The translations under genes and the position numbers were made by a program. Of a stretch of 64,000 bases of DNA, positions 60,321 to 64,000 are shown in pieces (the first letter of the stretch is position 1; each line of letters opens with the position of its first letter). Source of the stretch: Treponema bryantii NK4A124 (GTDB lineage: Bacteria > Spirochaetota > Spirochaetia > Treponematales > Treponemataceae); NCBI RefSeq assembly GCF_000421345.1, contig NZ_ATWV01000004.1:62001-126000 (forward strand). Reading direction: 5' to 3'. Under the pieces are notes generated by a model, which was given only the letters and a program-made list of their open reading frames with translations, ran no database searches and was not told the origin of the DNA.

Positions 60321-61214
60321 ATGGGAGAAAAAGATATAACAGAAAAACATCTCGAAGCCTTTAATGATGTTTTTGCAGACATTGTTAATGTTCTTTTGTT
60401 CAAGGGCAACCAGCTCATGAAAGAACAAGATCTTGAGGCTGCTGCAAAAGACACAATGTTTAAGGCAGACGGTAAGCTTCATCAGCAGGAAAGAGATGTT
60501 TCGAAATTCTGGAAAAATGGTGAAGTAAGGATTTCTATTCTTGGATTTGAAAATCAAACAATTCAGGACATGGATATGCCGCTCCGTGTAATCAGCTATG
60601 ATGGAGCGTCTTATAAACAGCAGCTGCTTGATAAAAAAGTTAAACAACGTTATCCGGTTGCTACTCTTGTGCTTTATTTTGGAACCAAACATAAATGGAC
60701 AGCTCCAAAACATCTTCTGAACTGTTTTACTGTACCGGAAGAACTAAAGCCCTTTGTGAATGATTACAAAATAAATGTTTTCAACATTGCCTGGCTGAGC
60801 GATGAAACTATTGATATGTTTCAGAGCGATTTCAAAATTGTTGCAAAATATTTCCAGACTTTAAGACTAAAAAAAGATTATGAAGGTTCTAACGAAGAAA
60901 TACGACATGTAGATGCTCTTCTTAAAATGTTATCTGCATTAACTGGTGACAAGGCAATTGAAGAGATATATAATGAATGTAACATAAATAAAGGAGGTGT
61001 TACTATGGGCGGATTTGTTGAGACGATTATGAACAAAGGTCGCGATGAAGGACGTAAAGAAGGACTTAATGAAGGCGTTCTTGCAGGTAAAGCAGAAGTA
61101 ATTAACAATCTCATTGAATCGAAAGCAGGAAGCTTAGAACAGATTGCAGCATGGGTAAAACTTCCTGTAAAAGAAGTCAAAAAGCTTGCAGCTAAAAAAC
61201 CTGCACAGGCCTAA
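60321..61214 (+). CDS. Rpn-family PD-(D/E)XK nuclease
   Basis: 297 residues. Layout follows the recombination-promoting-nuclease family: helical start (LEAFNDVFADIVNVLLFKGN), a core with the Glu-x-Gln motif in ISILGFENQTIQDMDMPL and strand YPVATLVLYFGTKHKW, and a C-terminal charged part. These nucleases cut DNA with little sequence preference; in enteric bacteria they affect recombination and phage growth. SD TAGGAGG is six bases before the ATG. An in-frame internal start is described separately. No inverted terminal repeats flank it, so I do not call it a transposon. Confidence 0.82.
   Translation: MGEKDITEKHLEAFNDVFADIVNVLLFKGNQLMKEQDLEAAAKDTMFKADGKLHQQERDVSKFWKNGEVRISILGFENQTIQDMDMPLRVISYDGASYKQQLLDKKVKQRYPVATLVLYFGTKHKWTAPKHLLNCFTVPEELKPFVNDYKINVFNIAWLSDETIDMFQSDFKIVAKYFQTLRLKKDYEGSNEEIRHVDALLKMLSALTGDKAIEEIYNECNINKGGVTMGGFVETIMNKGRDEGRKEGLNEGVLAGKAEVINNLIESKAGSLEQIAAWVKLPVKEVKKLAAKKPAQA
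61005..61214 (+). CDS. Internal-start C-terminal product of rpn (69 residues)
   Basis: AAGGAGGTG at 60991-60999, a full match to the anti-SD complement, stands five bases before ATG 61005, in the rpn frame at codon 229. The product starts Met-Gly-Gly-Phe-Val-Glu-Thr and is the last 69 residues of Rpn. Enteric Rpn genes are reported to use such internal starts to make a small C-terminal protein that inhibits the nuclease. Expression here is inferred from the signal only. Confidence 0.6.
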   Translation: MGGFVETIMNKGRDEGRKEGLNEGVLAGKAEVINNLIESKAGSLEQIAAWVKLPVKEVKKLAAKKPAQA

Positions 61215-61554
61215 TTAATCCACAAAATAAATACGAATAAACTCGTCATTGCAAGGAGCGGCAGTTGCGCAGCTATCCACAGTCCATAAAGAGCCCGCAG
61301 ATTCGATTTTCTTGTAATTTTGCAGGCACACAAATTTCCTTTCAGCCCAAATCCACAGTCCAACACGCCTTCCTATACTTGCAAGCAAGATTTACGCTGA
61401 CTTTATCTATCGAGTAGAGGATGGCGCAAAGACGGAATTCTCATTGGCCGCCCTTGTTGATCTTTCAAAAAGGAAATCCGCTAGCGCGCGGACACCCTAG
61501 CCCCGCGCGCCGTCCATCCACTATCATTCGACGGCATGGCAAATTGCGTGACAA
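61215..61554. other. Intergenic stretch of unusual composition
   Basis: No credible gene. The right part is GC-rich and includes GCGCGCGG and CCGCGCGC arms (about 61475-61510), and the 12-mer ATCCACAGTCCA occurs twice (about 61275 and 61350). A degenerate family C fragment (CGTCATTGCAAGGAGCGGC) is at about 61244. It reads like decayed or imported sequence; an integron attC site was considered and rejected for lack of core sites. Confidence 0.45.
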
Positions 61555-64000
61555 TCATTGCGGAACAAAATATCCTGTATTATCGCCTCCTGCCTGAACC
61601 TTATAATTTTGCGTTCCATTTGGCGTAACCTTGAAATTGCTAATAGACCAGGTGAACTGGTCTTCATCCACGTCCTTTACGATTATCCAAGACGGAGAAT
61701 ATGTCGCCGGCGTAATAATGGCAGGCGGAGGATCAGCAGAAAAACCTGTAGTATTCCAACGAACTCCTATAAAAGCGCCAGATGGAACGTAAACGTCATT
61801 TGTAACATCGACATGCGCTTCATGAGACATGTTAAATTGGGATCCAGTTCCGCCGATATAGACACCGTTACCTTTTCCAGATCTCGTTTTAAAGTTTGGG
61901 TTTATACTGCCGTTTTCGTCTCTTCCTATCCATCCATATCTCATTTCAAAGATGCCGTTATTAGCCACATAAACGCCGCCGCCTCCTCCTGAGGTTGATC
62001 CATCAGATGATATATTGCCGTATATGTACATAGGTGAATTATTTTTAATTTCAAAACTGCTGTTAGCAGCCACGTAAACGCCGCCGCCGGATTTAGCCGT
62101 GTTTCCGGAAATAATATTTCCTTCATCATATACACCAGATTCAACAATTACAGAGGCGCCATTATCAACGTACATGCCTCCGCCCTGGCCACTATCACTT
62201 CTATTGGAAGAAATCGTTCCTCCACACAAGGTCATACTATTGCCTTCTGAAGTCTTTACATAAATTCCGGAGCCGTTAGGGGCTTTATTAATAGAAACCT
62301 TTCCCGCGCTCATTTTCATGCTGCCTACAGTACAGACTCCGCCACCTTTATTGTGACAATAGTTTTTTGTAACAAGCGGATTGAGGTCGCCATCCCAAGA
62401 AACATCCTCTGCAGTTCCGTTCGTAATATTATAAGTATAGCCCATATAGAAAGTTCCTTTGTTGTAAACGCCGGCGCCATAATCGTAGGCCTTGTTTATG
62501 CCACGAGTAAGAGCTGTGGTTGCGTCTATTTGATTTACAGTAAGGTTGTCATCAGAACTTCCGATACATCCGTAATCTTCAAAATAGAATGAACAACCGG
62601 ACGCGACATAAACGCCGCCGCCGTTTATTGCATAATTTCCTTCAATCCAAGCACATTGCATGTCAACTATTGAAGCGCTTCCGCTGATACTAAGACCACC
62701 ACCGTTTCCGCTTGCGTTATATCCGCCCTTAATTGTAATACGATTCAAAAACACAGGCGTACTTGTAGTAACTGTCAAGGTCGTGCCTGGAGACCCCGAA
62801 TCAAAGCCACCGTTCAAAACGCTTGGTTTTGTATAATAAGAAGAGCTAGCCCCGATAACAATCACTCGCCGCGCGTTTATAGTTCCAGAGATTGTTTGGG
62901 CACCTTTGACCTCGCCATCAATTTTTATAGTTAAATCCGACTTCTTGCTTGTATCCCAAGCTTCGGACAAAGCCTTTGAAATGCTGGCATATGGTTTGGC
63001 TCGCGAGCCGTTTCCGTTTGTGTCATCTCCTGTACCTGTACATAAGTTAAGGCCATCCGTAGAGTTCGCGCAAGCCACATAAATCGGCGCGTTAATGACA
63101 CCTTTTGCAGCGCTACTTCCCGACGCAGTGTTTAGAATTGTCCAGTCCTGATCCGAAAGCTTAAAGCAATTCAGTTTGTCATCGTCAATCGTTACTCCGG
63201 ATCCTGCTGTAATCACAGCGCTTCCGCGCGTCCAGTTGTTTTGGGTAATCGTCATCTTTGAAGAAGAATTATTTGACCCAGTAGTAAATGCGCCTGCTAT
63301 CGTAACAGTTCTAGTATTAGCCGTGCTAAGATAAACATCGTTTGACTTTTCGCTTCCAGGGTAAACATAGGCCGAAGCGCTTATGTTGAAGGTTCCGCCT
63401 TGGTAAATCGCGCCGCCGCTTGTTTCGGCTGTGTTCAAAGCGCCGTCTTCGCCGATTGTTCCCGCGGTCATTGTGAGCGTTCCTGCGTTATAAATCGCGC
63501 CGCCGCTATAATCTGACGCTTGATTTTTTGTAAAGATTGCAGAGCCATCTATAGTGACTGTTTTTGAAGCGTCAACATAAATCGCGCCGCCAGAGAGAGC
63601 TTTGTTAGCCGTAAAGGTTCCGCCGCTTATAGTTGCATCGGCAGTACATTTTATCGCTCCGCCAGTGTTGCCATTGTTATAAGAAATGCTTCCGCTGCCA
63701 ATCTTTAGAGTTCCTGCATTATATATCGCGCCGCCGCCTTCATTTGTATTGTAATTACGTATTATTCCATAACCGTTATCAATTGAAGATTCAATCAATG
63801 TAGTTCCATCAGTGTCAAAGCCGCTGTAGCCAATATAAGCGGAGCCCCAATTGTAAATGCCGCCGCCGCCAGTTTGTTGAGCCCTATTAGCGTAGTCATC
63901 AAAGCCGCCAGTGCCGGCAACTTGAATTCCAGCATCAGTAGAAAGCTTGTCGCCAATAAGCGCCTTTCCGTACATAAAGAGAGTGGCGCCCGTATTAACA
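61555..64000 (-). CDS. Beta-helix surface protein with GGAI-type repeats (5' partial)
   Basis: The frame is open from the right edge; the internal ATG at 63975 is not the true start because the frame continues upstream (VNTGATLF). At least 815 residues are visible. Repeats with cores GGAIYNAGTL, GGGIYNWGSAYIG, GGGVYVASGCSFYF and NSTDGLNLCTGTGDDTNGNG form a right-handed helix like chlamydial Pmp and similar spirochaete proteins. No sorting motif is seen at the C-terminus (NTGYFVPQ). GC content is higher than in most neighbours and third positions favour GC in repeats. It is probably exported and surface-exposed; the export signal lies outside the window. Confidence 0.75.
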   Translation of the reverse strand, partial: VNTGATLFMYGKALIGDKLSTDAGIQVAGTGGFDDYANRAQQTGGGGIYNWGSAYIGYSGFDTDGTTLIESSIDNGYGIIRNYNTNEGGGAIYNAGTLKIGSGSISYNNGNTGGAIKCTADATISGGTFTANKALSGGAIYVDASKTVTIDGSAIFTKNQASDYSGGAIYNAGTLTMTAGTIGEDGALNTAETSGGAIYQGGTFNISASAYVYPGSEKSNDVYLSTANTRTVTIAGAFTTGSNNSSSKMTITQNNWTRGSAVITAGSGVTIDDDKLNCFKLSDQDWTILNTASGSSAAKGVINAPIYVACANSTDGLNLCTGTGDDTNGNGSRAKPYASISKALSEAWDTSKKSDLTIKIDGEVKGAQTISGTINARRVIVIGASSSYYTKPSVLNGGFDSGSPGTTLTVTTSTPVFLNRITIKGGYNASGNGGGLSISGSASIVDMQCAWIEGNYAINGGGVYVASGCSFYFEDYGCIGSSDDNLTVNQIDATTALTRGINKAYDYGAGVYNKGTFYMGYTYNITNGTAEDVSWDGDLNPLVTKNYCHNKGGGVCTVGSMKMSAGKVSINKAPNGSGIYVKTSEGNSMTLCGGTISSNRSDSGQGGGMYVDNGASVIVESGVYDEGNIISGNTAKSGGGVYVAANSSFEIKNNSPMYIYGNISSDGSTSGGGGGVYVANNGIFEMRYGWIGRDENGSINPNFKTRSGKGNGVYIGGTGSQFNMSHEAHVDVTNDVYVPSGAFIGVRWNTTGFSADPPPAIITPATYSPSWIIVKDVDEDQFTWSISNFKVTPNGTQNYKVQAGGDNTGYFVPQ

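Noticed and set aside
60321-61214. rpn as an insertion-sequence transposase
   Set aside because: Some databases name the family a putative transposase, but no terminal inverted repeats or target duplication flank the gene here.
61475-61510. GC-rich inverted arms as an integron attC site
   Set aside because: No RYYYAAC/GTTRRRY core sites and no integrase or cassette array.

Overview
The window looks like a chromosome segment from a free-living or gut/rumen-type spirochaete, most likely Treponema-like. This is inferred from the gene mix (soluble and membrane chemotaxis receptors, an [FeFe]-hydrogenase-type sensor, many c-di-GMP and two-component proteins, a short RpoS-like sigma factor, LplB/LplC-type sugar permeases, GGAI-type beta-helix surface proteins) and from the moderate, A/T-leaning base composition. 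No rRNA, tRNA, CRISPR array, phage or complete insertion sequence was recognised.

Layout. 1-4.4 kb: end of an unknown gene, a HAD phosphatase, a hydrogenase-like chemotaxis receptor and a VanY-type carboxypeptidase lipoprotein. 4.4-10.2 kb: a minus-strand block with an EAL protein, an M29-like aminopeptidase, RsmG, a secreted protein and a HEXXH protein. 10.3-16.3 kb: a self-contained envelope export operon (beta-barrel, LolA-like protein, HAE3-type RND pump) divergent from an ArsR regulator, with both promoters and a palindromic operator legible between them. 16.3-20.2 kb: RsmE, a TPR protein, and an aminotransferase/Lrp pair. 20.3-20.6 kb: an unassigned structured RNA with its own promoter and terminator. 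20.6-25.3 kb: a two-component system with a proline-rich secreted protein, divergent from a Cthe_2159-type carbohydrate-binding lipoprotein. 25.4-28.8 kb: Pta, an unknown protein and CstA. 28.8-43.8 kb: mostly signalling (SpoIIE-type phosphatase, stand-alone ATPase domain, Rrf2 regulator, CitAB-type system, a small RNA, propeller-adenylate cyclase with an orphan UrtA-like protein, and a REC-GGDEF-EAL-PAS-ATPase hybrid). 43.3-55.4 kb: LMW phosphatase, DUF1295 protein, GltX, a chemotaxis receptor, DnaE, a YggT-like protein and RecG. 55.5-60.2 kb: an RpoS-like sigma factor behind a near-perfect sigma-54 promoter, and an LplB/LplC-type sugar ABC operon with a LacI-type operator. 60.3-64 kb: an Rpn-family nuclease with a strong internal start, an anomalous intergenic stretch, and a beta-helix surface protein that runs off the window.

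Two short palindromic repeat families pepper the intergenic spaces. Family A (outer arms GGTGGTT/AACCACC around an asymmetric conserved interior) has 16 recognisable copies; four lie in frame inside genes (one in rsmG, three in recG) and one supplies the stop codon of the EAL gene. Family B (AGATCC...GGATGACA type) occurs mostly as inverted pairs. In both families the stems change by compensating substitutions.

The observations I consider most worth following are: the sigma-54 promoter feeding the RpoS-like gene (same logic as Borrelia RpoN-RpoS), the gene-within-gene signal in rpn, the in-frame palindromic repeats, the two promoter-plus-terminator small RNAs, and the Asp/Phe/Gly repeats shared by the RND pump and the co-transcribed beta-barrel protein. 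Everything is read from sequence alone; no search or folding program was run.
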